From positions 16,629 through 80,628 of the forward strand of contig BGOG01000007.1 in NCBI GenBank assembly GCA_003569125.1: a stretch of DNA of 64,000 nt, written 5' to 3'. Under the pieces are notes generated by a model. It was not told the origin of the DNA, searched no databases, and was given only the letters and a program-made list of their open reading frames with translations. Source of the stretch: Acidimicrobiaceae bacterium (GTDB taxonomy: Bacteria; Actinomycetota; Acidimicrobiia; Acidimicrobiales; Ilumatobacteraceae). Made by a program: the position numbers and the translations under genes. The stretch's first letter is position 1. Every line of letters starts with the position of its first letter. Positions 1 to 8,903 of the stretch are shown in pieces.

Positions 1-1
1 C

Positions 2-799
2 GCACTCAAAACATTGACGCAAAAGCCTTTTGGTGTCGATTTATTGACGGCATTGCCACAGCACCTTGAACAAGGCATCCGTGACGTCATTGCTGGTGGC
101 GCAAGAATTTTTGTCGCCGGACTTGGTGTGCCCCGTGATGCGATTGATTTATTGCACAGTCACAACATCTTGGTCGGCTCAATGTGCGGAAAAGTTCGTC
201 ACGCAGTTGCCGCAGTCGCCAGTGGTTGCGATTTTGTCGTCGCCCAAGGCACCGAAGCAGGCGGACACACCGGGCTCGTTGCGACGATGGCGCTCGTGCC
301 ACAAGTTGTCGACGCAGTCTCAAAGCAAGTGCCGGTTGTGGCTGCGGGTGGATTATTCGACGGTCGCGGGCTGGCAGCGTCTCTCGCGCTCGGCGCCGAT
401 GCAGTTTGGATCGGCACTCGGTTTATCGCCACGCCCGAAGCACGTGCGGTCAACGGCTACAAAGAAGCACTAGTCACGAGTCGCGAAGATGACACGGTCA
501 TTAGCCGTTCATATACGGGCAAACCATGTCGCGTGGTGCGCAACGAATGGACAAATTATTACGAACAAAATCCCCAGGACATCAAGACTTTCCCGCAACA
601 GGCGATCGCGTCTTCGCAAGCAAATGTCAATCACTTGGGATATCCGAGTGGCACGCAGGTCGATATAACACGCGAGTTCTATCCAGCCGGTCAGGGTGCG
701 GGAGCGGTCAACAGTTTGAAACCAGCCGGAGATCTAGTTCTCGAAATCGTGGCACAGGCAGAAAAAATCTTGAGCCAACTCGGCAAGACCAAATCTTAG
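2..799 (+). CDS. Nitronate monooxygenase (2-nitropropane dioxygenase-like), 5'-truncated
   Basis: FMN-dependent TIM-barrel oxidase family that converts alkyl nitronates to carbonyl compounds and nitrite; cytosolic. The visible protein has the family's GTEAGGHTG motif, the phosphate-binding AAGG and the GADAVWIGTRF block. The reading frame is open to the window edge. A TTG at 14 is possible, but the following KPFGVDLL strand normally lies some 70 residues into the protein, so the true start is upstream and the gene is partial. It is followed 10 bases later by a co-oriented MFS transporter. Family assignment is secure; the substrate is not predictable. Confidence 0.85.
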   Translation, partial: ALKTLTQKPFGVDLLTALPQHLEQGIRDVIAGGARIFVAGLGVPRDAIDLLHSHNILVGSMCGKVRHAVAAVASGCDFVVAQGTEAGGHTGLVATMALVPQVVDAVSKQVPVVAAGGLFDGRGLAASLALGADAVWIGTRFIATPEARAVNGYKEALVTSREDDTVISRSYTGKPCRVVRNEWTNYYEQNPQDIKTFPQQAIASSQANVNHLGYPSGTQVDITREFYPAGQGAGAVNSLKPAGDLVLEIVAQAEKILSQLGKTKS

Positions 800-809
800 T
801 TAAATAAAA

Positions 810-2044
810 ATGTTCTCTGTTCTGAAAACGAATCGCGAACTACGCCTGCTCTTCATCGCCCAAAATCTTTCGTTCATCGGTGATTGGTTTACTTTCGTCG
901 CACTTGCAGGCTTGGTGCAAGATCTAACAGGTTCGAAATTTCTTGTCTCGCTATTGCTTGTCGCCTTTTCGTTGCCGTCATTTTTGGCTTCACCAATCGG
1001 TGGCCCAGTTGCCGATCGCTACGACCGACGCAAAGTTCTAATAATCGTCTCGATACTTCAGGCGATCGCCGCATGTGGATTTCTGTTTATTGGCGACTCG
1101 CGAGTCTGGATTGCATTCGTCGCACAAAGCATGATCGCGGCACTCGCCTCATTCGTGAGACCGGCACTCGAAGCGGCGATTCCTAACATGGCTCGCGATC
1201 CTGATGAACTCCGTCAAGCAAATGCTTTATTTGGCAGCAGTTGGGGCGTAATGCTCGCCGTTGGCGCAGGCATCGGCGGAATCTTCTCGCAAGTCTTTGG
1301 TCGTCAAGCAGCGTTCATCGCCGACATTGCGACATTTATCGTCGCGGCAACACTGATTGCACTTGTCACTCGCCCGATGCAAGAAGTACGAGCCGCAAGC
1401 CACAGCAAACGGATTCGTCCGATCGCCGATATGCGCGAAGCACTACACCTCGCCAAATCTGATCCGGCAATAATGTCGCTACTGATGTCAAAATGACGTT
1501 TGCAATTGGCGCTGGCGTCGTCAGCCAACTCGCGGTTTTTGCCGCAGACTCGTTTAATAGAGGTGACGCGGGTCGTGGAATCATGCTCGGTCTTCGTGGC
1601 TTGGGCAGTGCACTCGGGCCACTCCTCGCGGCGCGATTCGTTAAAAATGATTTGTCAAAGGTGATACTCGTATGCGGTATTGCTGGTCTGGGTTTTGCCG
1701 GCGGATATCTTGCCGCTGCTGCATCGCCATTTTTTATTGTCGCCTGTGTCTGCATCGGCTTTGCTCACCTGGGTGGAGGTGCACAATGGACGCTTTCAAC
1801 ATATGGATTACAAGTGCGTTGCCCTGATGAAATGCGCGGTCGAGTTCTTGCTGGCGACTTTGCCTTAATTACTTTGTCACTCGGATTGAGCAGTTTGCTG
1901 GCAGGAGTTGTCTCAGAAATTATTGGCGCACGCGGAACCATTGCCGTGTTCGCATTGCTCGCGGTTTGCGCTTCGCTAATTTATCTGTTTGCAACTCGCC
2001 CGGTTCGAAAAAACCTAAGCGAAGAACTCAGACGTCGTCAATAA
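810..2044 (+). CDS. MFS transporter (EntS/MFS_3-like), one frameshift
   Basis: Twelve-helix major facilitator, probably a proton-driven exporter. The N-terminal half (to 1496) carries the MFS loop motif GGPVADRYDRRKV between helices 2 and 3; the C-terminal half is read from about 1493 in another frame. The two pieces join without loss at the AAAA run at 1490-1493: adding one A gives a continuous protein of about 411 residues, the usual length. This suggests a missing base in the consensus rather than two genes. The 3' end overlaps the convergent LLM oxidoreductase by 17 bases. Substrate unknown. Confidence 0.75.
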
Positions 2045-3083
2045 TTCCACGAAGTGTTTCTATTTCGCGCACAGGGTCTGGACCAACCGGATTGACCTGC
2101 AACACAGTTACCCCAGCCTCTTTGAATGCACCAAGTCGTTCTTTGACAAAACTCTTTGGCCCAACGAGATTCGATAACTGTAGCCACTCGGTCGGGATCA
2201 GAGCAGCAGCTTCTTTCTTTTTGCCGTCAAGATAAAGATCTTGAATCTCGACCGCTTCTTTTTCGTAGCCGTAGTCGCGGCAAATATCGTTATAGAAGTT
2301 TTTACCACGGGCACCCATGCCACCGACATACAGCGCATAACTTGGTCGAGCAAAATCTAGAATCTCATTTTGCTTTTCAGGTGTCAGCGACTCATCAATG
2401 TGCAACATTCCGCCGGCTGAAATATCGAGCGGTTTGAGCGATGCGTCACGCTTTGCCTGACCGGCTTTGAGCGACTTGCCCCAGACATTTTGAAACTTCT
2501 CTGGCAAAAAGAACACGGGCATCCAGCCATCGGCCATTTCGGCGGTTGCTTCAACACTCTTATCTTTAAGAGATGCCCACCAAACAGGAATCTCAGATCG
2601 CACCGGATGATTGATCAATTTCAGTGGTTTACCTAATCCCGTGCCCTGACCAGCAGGCAATGGAACTTGCACAGTCTTGCCGTCATAGCTAAGCGGCTTC
2701 TCACGCTTCCAAATTTCGCGACAAACTTCGATGTATTCTTTTGTTCGTTGCATTGGCTTTTCGTATGGCATGCCGTGAAACCCTTCGATCACTTGTGGGC
2801 CAGAGGCGCCCAATCCCAAGATAAATCGACCATTGCTGACGTAGTCACAACCGGCTGCGGTCATTGCAGTTAGAGCGGCAGTTCGCGAATAGACATTGAT
2901 GATTCCCGTGCCGATCTGCACGCGATCTGTAACAGCAGCCAAGTAACCTACCTGCGAAATTGAGTCGTAGCTGTATGCCTCGGCTATCCAAACAATATCC
3001 AAACCGACTTTTTCGAGTTCAGCAACGCGCTTGGCAGACGTCTGAAAATCGGAAATATAATTAATCATCATTGAAAGTTTCAT
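2028..3083 (-). CDS. LLM-class F420-dependent oxidoreductase
   Basis: Luciferase-like TIM-barrel flavoprotein of 351 residues; the actinobacterial members use coenzyme F420 for hydride transfer. Typical family blocks are the N-terminal strand MKLSMMINY, the VQIGTGIINVYSRTA segment, RFILGLGASGPQVIEGFHG and the C-terminal GVTVLQVNPVG. ATG start. It lies downstream of an acyl-CoA ligase on the same strand, so a role in lipid or xenobiotic oxidation is plausible but unproven. The use of F420 rather than FMN is inferred from family and lineage. Confidence 0.85.
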   Translation of the reverse strand: MKLSMMINYISDFQTSAKRVAELEKVGLDIVWIAEAYSYDSISQVGYLAAVTDRVQIGTGIINVYSRTAALTAMTAAGCDYVSNGRFILGLGASGPQVIEGFHGMPYEKPMQRTKEYIEVCREIWKREKPLSYDGKTVQVPLPAGQGTGLGKPLKLINHPVRSEIPVWWASLKDKSVEATAEMADGWMPVFFLPEKFQNVWGKSLKAGQAKRDASLKPLDISAGGMLHIDESLTPEKQNEILDFARPSYALYVGGMGARGKNFYNDICRDYGYEKEAVEIQDLYLDGKKKEAAALIPTEWLQLSNLVGPKSFVKERLGAFKEAGVTVLQVNPVGPDPVREIETLRGIIDDV

Positions 3084-3131
3084 AGAACTTCTTTCTGCTT
3101 CGCGCCGATTTTAAGAGACCGTAAATTCGAG

Positions 3132-4973
3132 TTAATTAACTCGACGAGTGTGACCCCTCCAGTATGGCTCACGCAGATCTTTTTTGAGAATCTTGCCGCT
3201 CGGGTTGCGCGGTAGAACTTCTACCCAGCCAACTGTCTTCGGAGTCTTAAACCCAGCAAGCCGCTCACGGGCAAATGTAAGAATCTCGTTCTCAGTGACT
3301 TGTGTTTCTGGTTTACGCACGACTAAAGCCATTGGCACTTCGCCCCACTTTTCGTCAGGCACGCCGATTACGGCAACGTCGGCGATAGCCGGATGGGCCA
3401 TCAGCGCGTTTTCGACTTCTGCCGGGTAGACATTTTCGCCACCAGACACGATCATGTCTTTGACGCGGTCAAAAATATAGACGTATCCGTCTTTGTCGAA
3501 GTATCCAGCATCACCTGACCTGAACCACCGACCCTTGACGATTGACTTCGCGGTTTCTTCTGGCATGTTCCAGTAGCCCTTCATCACCTGACGCGAGCGG
3601 ATCCAAATCTCGCCAACCTCCCCAACAGGAACATCTTTTTCGGTGTCTGAATCTACGATTCGCAACTCGATACCAGTAAACGGTTTGCCACACGAACGCA
3701 AGCGACCCTTGTTGGCTGAACTCAAGTCATGATCTTCTGGTCCGAGAACCGTCACAACACCAGTTGTTTCGGTCAGGCCATAGACCTGCATGAACGGACA
3801 CTTGAATGCTTTAATCGCACCTTCAAGAACTGCTTCAGATATCGGTGACGCACCGTAAACAATTAGTTCAAGGCTTGAGAAATCAGTCGTTGCGATATTC
3901 GGCATCGTGAGAGCAAACTGCAACAGCGCCGGCACCATAAATGCGTGGGTGATTCTGTACTTTTCGATCCATGCAACTATTTCTGCAGGATTAACGTCGC
4001 GCATAATAATTGAACTCGCGCCACAATATTGTGCCGCAGTTGCCCAACCACCACCACCAATGTGAAACAATGGCATCGCCACAAGATTGACCGTCGTTTC
4101 AGACAGCAGCCAAATTTTTTGCGCAGCCGGAAGTAGCGCGAAATAATTATCATTCGTCAACATCACACCTTTTGGTCGACCCGTGGTGCCACTCGAATAC
4201 AACTGAAACGCAACATCGCTGCTCTTAGTTGGCGCCTTGGGATCGGTTGCTGATTGCGCGTTGACCCACTGCTCGTAATCGTCATGGCTCGGATGTCCGC
4301 CAATCACAATTATCGTTTTAATTCGGGCCAGTTGGCCAATAATCGCATCAAGTATCGGCACGAACTCTTGACCGACGATCAGCACCTCAGCCTGCGAATC
4401 GTTGGCTATAAATAGCACTTCTGGTGCAGCGAGTCTCCAGTTGATATCGACACTGACCGCGTTCAGTAACGCACAGCCATAGAACACCTCAAAGTGCTCA
4501 ATGCCGTTTTTATCTAAAAACGCGACGCGATCTTGAGGTTTGACCCCTGCTCGTTTGAGACCTTGAGCGACTTGCGCCGATCGCGAAAGCAGTTGCGCCC
4601 AAGTAAGAGTTCGTTCACCCAACACAAGAGAAACCGCGTTTGGCTGTGTCTTGGCGTGATAACGAACGATTCCGCCAACATCTTGAATCTGATGCAATGG
4701 ATTACGAGAACTCTTGGCTGGTTTTCGAGCACTCTTTTTTACGCGCTTTTTCGGCGCTTTTTTCTTGGCTGGTTTTCGGGCGCTCTTTTTTGCGCTCTTC
4801 TTCGGCGCTAACTTGCGAACGCTCTTTTTCGCACGCTTCTTAACCGCTTTTTTCTTGGCTGGTTTTCGAGCACTCTTTTTCGCGCTCTTTTTTGAGCGCG
4901 CTTTTTTTCTTGACGGATTTTCGACGAGATGTGGCCATTGCCACAGGTTAGTCGGTGATATTTCCGGGAGCAA
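3132..4973 (-). CDS. Fatty-acid-CoA ligase with Lys/Arg-rich N-terminal tail
   Basis: Class I adenylate-forming enzyme that activates a carboxylic acid with ATP and CoA. The catalytic part has the P-loop YSSGTTGRPKG (near residue 258), the YGLTET adenine motif, a GYWNMPEET block, the GGENVYPAEVE hinge region and the C-terminal PRNPSGKILKK lysine. Before it lie about 70 residues of near-repeats such as KKSARKPAKKKA, strongly basic and probably disordered. The TTG start at 4973 has an AGGGAG ribosome site. An ATG at 4938 would read MATSRRKSVKK and enter the same tail if one base were removed from the T7 run at 4902-4908, so the extreme N-terminus is uncertain. Chain-length specificity unknown. 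Confidence 0.85.
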   Translation of the reverse strand: MLPEISPTNLWQWPHLVENPSRKKARSKKSAKKSARKPAKKKAVKKRAKKSVRKLAPKKSAKKSARKPAKKKAPKKRVKKSARKPAKSSRNPLHQIQDVGGIVRYHAKTQPNAVSLVLGERTLTWAQLLSRSAQVAQGLKRAGVKPQDRVAFLDKNGIEHFEVFYGCALLNAVSVDINWRLAAPEVLFIANDSQAEVLIVGQEFVPILDAIIGQLARIKTIIVIGGHPSHDDYEQWVNAQSATDPKAPTKSSDVAFQLYSSGTTGRPKGVMLTNDNYFALLPAAQKIWLLSETTVNLVAMPLFHIGGGGWATAAQYCGASSIIMRDVNPAEIVAWIEKYRITHAFMVPALLQFALTMPNIATTDFSSLELIVYGASPISEAVLEGAIKAFKCPFMQVYGLTETTGVVTVLGPEDHDLSSANKGRLRSCGKPFTGIELRIVDSDTEKDVPVGEVGEIWIRSRQVMKGYWNMPEETAKSIVKGRWFRSGDAGYFDKDGYVYIFDRVKDMIVSGGENVYPAEVENALMAHPAIADVAVIGVPDEKWGEVPMALVVRKPETQVTENEILTFARERLAGFKTPKTVGWVEVLPRNPSGKILKKDLREPYWRGHTRRVN

Positions 4974-5003
4974 TAGGCTCCCTAAAAAATCGTAAAACTA
5001 CGT

Positions 5004-5297
5004 TTATTTTTGGCCCAGTTGTTTCTTGAACCACTTGACCAAAGCATCCCATGCTTTAGACAGATCAACAACCGGAGCCTGCGCAGCCGAAGTCTTTGCT
5101 TGCGGAGCATTGCTAGAGCCAGACTTCTTGCCGAGTTCCTTGGATGCTGCTACCCGATTTGCAGTTGCTTTGAGATCACTGATTTTAGGAAGCGGTTTAG
5201 AAGGACTGCTCGCTTTTTTCGCGACCTTTTTTGCAACTGCTTTTTTCGCAGATTTCTTTTTGGCCGATTTTTTTGCTGGTGTTTTTTTAGTAGGCAT
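5004..5297 (-). CDS. Small Lys/Ala-rich basic protein (histone-tail-like)
   Basis: A 97-residue protein from the ATG at 5297 (an ATG at 5315 would add six residues). The N-terminal third is KKSAKKKSAKKAVAKK-type sequence, as in the tails of mycobacterial HupB or eukaryotic H1. The C-terminal third is a short amphipathic helix ending in WFKKQLGQK. No enzyme motif is present. It lies 30 bases upstream of the acyl-CoA ligase whose tail has the same KKSAKK repeats, so the two could be co-transcribed. Nucleic-acid or polyanion binding is a guess from composition only. Confidence 0.6.
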   Translation of the reverse strand: MPTKKTPAKKSAKKKSAKKAVAKKVAKKASSPSKPLPKISDLKATANRVAASKELGKKSGSSNAPQAKTSAAQAPVVDLSKAWDALVKWFKKQLGQK

Positions 5298-5424
5298 CGT
5301 TACAACATAGTGCATCTAACCGACCTAATGCAATAGTATTTTTCACATCTCGCCGACAACCGAAAATATCGCGTCTACCGACTCAGTTGAGTTAAGTGTC
5401 TATAAATACGGTCGAAACACATAC

Positions 5425-6276
5425 TTGGCCGACAAATCGCCAGCAGTTTTGTTGTCTCACGCCACGGGTTTTCATGGTCGGTGTTTTGATCCGATAGTTG
5501 AAACATTGCAGACCGACTATGCGTGCACGACGTTCGACTATCGGGGCTACGGCGATTCGATCTTGGTTGAAGACTGGGCCGTTGATTGGCAAGGTTATTG
5601 TGACGACGCACTCGCGGTCGCCCGATCCCTGAAAAACAAAAATCAAATGATCGCCGTCGGACACTCAATGGGCGCCGCGGCATTGGCCATGGCGGCCCTG
5701 ATCGAGCCCGAACTTTTCAGAGCGTTGATTCTTTACGAGCCAATTATCTTTCCGAATCCAATTCGCGAGGCAAGGACAACGGCAGATCAACCCAGTCCAC
5801 TAGTCGAAGGTGCTCGACGACGGCGCACAACATTTGCGTCACGAGACGAGGCTTTCGCCAATTACTCATCGAAGCCACCAATGAATGTGTTCGAACCGGC
5901 ATCTCTGCGCGCCTACGTAGACCATGGATTTAGAGATTCACGGATTGCCGAAACTAATGAAAATTGCGTTGTTCTTAAATGCCGACCAGAGCACGAAGCG
6001 CGAACTTACGAAACCGGGGCTTCACACCAAACCTGGGAACAGTTGCATTTGTTGCGAGTGCCGACATGGGTCGTGGCTGGTGCCGTGGCTCCGATGCAAC
6101 CCTCGTCATGGTCTGAGCTGATTGCCAAAGAGATACAAAACGCAAAGTTTGTTCATTGGCCAGACGCTGGCCACTTCGGACCGATGCAAAAGCCCGACCG
6201 CCTTGCTGACCTTGTGCGTCAGGTTGATCGGCTCACATCTACCGATGCTGGCTCGAGTAGAACCTCGTCGGCTTAA
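5425..6276 (+). CDS. Alpha/beta hydrolase
   Basis: Serine hydrolase of the alpha/beta fold. The nucleophile elbow is GHSMG, the oxyanion region is LSHATGFHG near the N-terminus, and the catalytic His is in DAGHFGP near the C-terminus. The TTG at 5425 starts too late: the frame is open back to a stop at 5326-5328 and the upstream residues VELSVYKYG look like the family's first strand, but no ATG, GTG or TTG lies in that stretch. Either the start is non-canonical or another indel hides it. The following nuclease gene is co-oriented, 25 bases away. Substrate unknown. Confidence 0.8.
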   Translation: MADKSPAVLLSHATGFHGRCFDPIVETLQTDYACTTFDYRGYGDSILVEDWAVDWQGYCDDALAVARSLKNKNQMIAVGHSMGAAALAMAALIEPELFRALILYEPIIFPNPIREARTTADQPSPLVEGARRRRTTFASRDEAFANYSSKPPMNVFEPASLRAYVDHGFRDSRIAETNENCVVLKCRPEHEARTYETGASHQTWEQLHLLRVPTWVVAGAVAPMQPSSWSELIAKEIQNAKFVHWPDAGHFGPMQKPDRLADLVRQVDRLTSTDAGSSRTSSA

Positions 6277-6301
6277 CATTATTGCCTAGATTGATCGTGT
6301 C

Positions 6302-7135
6302 GTGACACAACCCGTTTATCCAATCCCGTTAACGCTGTCACCCTCGCGAATAAGCAGTTTTCGAAACTGCCCGATGCAATTTAGATTTATCTCGATCGAG
6401 AATCTTCCTGAGCCTCCACAAATACATTTAGTCAAAGGCAACTTCGTTCATAAAGTTCTTGAGTTGCTGCTTGCCCACGACCCGGAACTGCGCACTCCAG
6501 ACGCCGCTTTGGCAGCTTTTGAAGTCACCAAAACCGAATACGAATCATCTGTCAGATTTACTGCACTCGGCCTGAGTGACGATGCTCGAGATGCATTCTT
6601 CAAAGATTCGCGCGAGATCTTGAATGGCTACTACCGAATGGAGAACCCGAGAAATACAAAAGTAATCGGTCTCGAATTAAAACTTGAAGCAGACTTCGGC
6701 AAATTCGTGCTCCGAGGAATCATTGACCGACTCGAACACGACGAAAATGATCAGCTAGTTATTAGCGACTACAAAACCGGGAAGACGCCATCTGCAAAGT
6801 TTGGCGCCAACAAAATGGACAACATGCACCTTTACGCATCTTTGTGTTTGCGTGTGCGCGGCGAACTGCCGAAAAAACTTCGACTGATGTATCTAAAGTC
6901 AAGCACCCCGGTAGAAGTAGAAGTAACGGTTCAATCAAACATCAAATGCGAGAATGCGGCGATCGAGACATTCGATCAAATCGCAGAGTCGTGCCGATCG
7001 GGCGTGTTCGCCACGAACAAATCTGGGCTCTGTAATTTTTGCGCTTTCAAACAGTGGTGCCCCGAATTTGGTGGCGACGACTCTCAGGCAAAAATCGAAG
7101 CGCCGAAACTATACCCAGCGATCCCGAGGGACTAG
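6302..7135 (+). CDS. PD-(D/E)XK nuclease, RecB/Cas4-like, with Fe-S cysteines
   Basis: A 277-residue RecB-family exonuclease domain. Motif I is GNFVHKVLELLL, with the conserved His. The catalytic core is GIIDRLEHDENDQ followed by ISDYKTGK. One cysteine sits near residue 23 (FRNCPMQF) and three more near the C-terminus (CNFCAFKQWC), the spacing that holds a 4Fe-4S cluster in Cas4 and AddB. GTG start at 6302. No CRISPR array, cas gene or helicase partner is nearby, so this is probably the stand-alone actinobacterial RecB-like protein. A DNA repair role is inferred from the family. Confidence 0.85.
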   Translation: MTQPVYPIPLTLSPSRISSFRNCPMQFRFISIENLPEPPQIHLVKGNFVHKVLELLLAHDPELRTPDAALAAFEVTKTEYESSVRFTALGLSDDARDAFFKDSREILNGYYRMENPRNTKVIGLELKLEADFGKFVLRGIIDRLEHDENDQLVISDYKTGKTPSAKFGANKMDNMHLYASLCLRVRGELPKKLRLMYLKSSTPVEVEVTVQSNIKCENAAIETFDQIAESCRSGVFATNKSGLCNFCAFKQWCPEFGGDDSQAKIEAPKLYPAIPRD

Positions 7136-7144
7136 AAACATCCA

Positions 7145-7684
7145 ATGAACGAATCTCGTCGTAAAAAATTTCAAGCGCTCGATTTGAGATTCGATCAATT
7201 ATTAGAGCCGACCCGTAACTTCAAACCCACGGTATGGCTGTTCAATACTGCCACCGCCCTCGGAGATTTCGGTTTACTGTGGCACATCGTTGGCATCGTT
7301 CGCGCGGTTGCCGATACAACTCGCGTGCGTCAAGCATTGATTCTGTCATCGTTGATGGGAGTAGAAAGTCTGCTCGTCAACCAAGGCATCAAACCTTTTT
7401 TTCGCCGACAACGACCAACCGTCAAAGGCGATACCCGCTTCAAAATTCGTAAACCTCGCACTTCAAGTTTTCCAAGCGGTCATGCCAGTTCGGCATTCTT
7501 CGCCGCGGTTGTGCTGTCACGCTGGTCTGGCGGGCCGGCAATCGCGTTGTGGTTTACTTTCGCGATCATCGTCGCCACCAGTCGAGTCGCCGTGCGAATT
7601 CATCATGCAAGCGATATTTTCGCCGGCGCCGCGATCGGCGCGGCAATGGGCGTGCTTGCCCGACTCGTTTTAAGTTCTCTTTAG
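7145..7684 (+). CDS. PAP2-family membrane phosphatase
   Basis: Type 2 phosphatidic-acid phosphatase of 179 residues, an integral membrane protein that dephosphorylates lipid phosphates such as polyprenyl diphosphates. All three active-site motifs are intact: KPFFRRQRP, SFPSGHAS and SRVAVRIHHASDIFAG. Several hydrophobic segments fit the usual membrane bundle, although the family often has six and the N-terminus here is short. Start ATG, 9 bases after the nuclease gene stop, so the two are probably co-transcribed. The exact lipid substrate is not predictable. Confidence 0.85.
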   Translation: MNESRRKKFQALDLRFDQLLEPTRNFKPTVWLFNTATALGDFGLLWHIVGIVRAVADTTRVRQALILSSLMGVESLLVNQGIKPFFRRQRPTVKGDTRFKIRKPRTSSFPSGHASSAFFAAVVLSRWSGGPAIALWFTFAIIVATSRVAVRIHHASDIFAGAAIGAAMGVLARLVLSSL

Positions 7685-7709
7685 AAACTAGCGCCAGGGC
7701 GCACCGAGA

Positions 7710-7883
7710 TTAAGCCTCGGGAGTGGTGGCAGTTGCGCTGGTTGTTAGCAACAACCGCACATCGAGTAGCAAGTCGGCGACTTCGCCAGTTGAAACCAAT
7801 TCGCGTTGCAGCATCTCGCCAAGAGCCTTGTCTATTACACCGAGTGCTTCAGTAATGACTGCCGCTTCGCGTGAATCTGTCAT
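7710..7883 (-). CDS. Small hypothetical protein, 57 residues
   Basis: A short gene supported by a good ribosome site (GAGAGG, nine bases before the ATG at 7883) and by a helix-forming, non-repetitive protein: MTDSREAAVITEALG followed by a VADLLLDVRLLL helix and a Thr/Ala-rich end. It has no cysteine, signal peptide or membrane segment. I do not recognise the family. The two amphipathic helices would fit a small adaptor or dimerising protein, but that is only a structural impression. The 205 bases between it and the next gene hold no other feature I can support. Confidence 0.55.
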   Translation of the reverse strand: MTDSREAAVITEALGVIDKALGEMLQRELVSTGEVADLLLDVRLLLTTSATATTPEA

Positions 7884-8088
7884 GTGCTTAAACCTCTCAT
7901 TGCTATTGATAAATGTATTCGGGTATCTATTTACCGAAGGCTAGTGCGAGTAGCACGCTCGGTGACGGCTTTGCCTGAAATTATCTCCGAAGCATGTCAC
8001 AGGGTTGTTGCGAGCTCTAGTCATCACACCTATCTGACGAACGATCTACGAATAGAAGTGCAGACCTGCTTGTGCGTAACATCACAAT

Positions 8089-8895
8089 ATGGATTTAGCC
8101 AACAAAAATACGGTTGTGACAGGCGCCGCAAACGGCATCGGTAAAGCGGTCGCCGAAGCATTTCACAACCAGGGTGCGCGAGTCGTTCTTGCTGATCGTG
8201 ACCAAATTCTTTTGGATGAAGTAGTCGCTCAACTAAATGCCAAGCGACCTAATTCGGCTTTCGCCGTTGCGTGCGATTTATCAACCGAACAAGCGAATGC
8301 AGATCTCGTAGCGAAGTCGAAAAAGTTCTTGGGCTTCATCGATCTGTTCTATGCGAATGCTGGTGTTGCAATGGGCACCGATCTCACAACCACCGAAGAT
8401 GCATGGGATACATCGTTTGCGATAAATGTGCACGCCCACCGATGGGCCGTAAAATATTTGATCGACGACTGGCTAGCGGCTGGTAATGGATATTTTGTCA
8501 GCACGGCATCGGCTGCTGGTTTGCTCACCGCTATTGGTTCTGCCCCGTATTCGCTGACTAAACATGCTGCGCTTGCGTTTGCCGAATGGCTTTCAATCAC
8601 TTACGGCAACCGTGGGTTGCGCGTAAGTTGCCTGTGCCCACAGGGCGTAAACACGAATATGTTGCGACGCTCAGATGAAGCCACAGCGGCCGACAACGGC
8701 AATGTTGTGCGGGCTTCGGGCGTCGTGCTCGAACCACAACAAGTTGCCGACATTGTCGTGGCGACACTTCGTGAAGAAACATTTTTGATTTTGCCGCATC
8801 CCGAAGTTGCACAATTTGTCGCCAAGAAAGCAACCGAGCATCAGCGCTGGCTGGCCGGTATGCGAAAACTTCAGCTTCGTACGCTCGGCGTCTGA
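8089..8895 (+). CDS. Short-chain dehydrogenase/reductase (SDR)
   Basis: Classical SDR of 268 residues, NAD(P)-dependent. The cofactor motif TGAANGIG is at the N-terminus, NAG follows in YANAGVAMG, the catalytic Ser is in STASAAG and the Tyr/Lys pair in YSLTKHA. An acidic residue after strand 2 (VVLADRD) suggests NAD rather than NADP. It is followed 8 bases later by a PhyH-type dioxygenase, which suggests a shared catabolic or modification pathway. Substrate unknown. Confidence 0.85.
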   Translation: MDLANKNTVVTGAANGIGKAVAEAFHNQGARVVLADRDQILLDEVVAQLNAKRPNSAFAVACDLSTEQANADLVAKSKKFLGFIDLFYANAGVAMGTDLTTTEDAWDTSFAINVHAHRWAVKYLIDDWLAAGNGYFVSTASAAGLLTAIGSAPYSLTKHAALAFAEWLSITYGNRGLRVSCLCPQGVNTNMLRRSDEATAADNGNVVRASGVVLEPQQVADIVVATLREETFLILPHPEVAQFVAKKATEHQRWLAGMRKLQLRTLGV

Positions 8896-8903
8896 TCGCG
8901 TTA

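Noticed and set aside
810..2044. Programmed ribosomal frameshifting as the cause of split genes
   Set aside because: The sites differ, lack a common slippery heptamer and structure, and affect unrelated genes; most are simple base losses.
4533..4995. Phe/Leu/Arg-rich plus-strand frames resembling membrane protein segments
   Set aside because: They are the antisense of the Lys/Ala-rich tail (AAA reads as TTT), with no homology or ribosome site.
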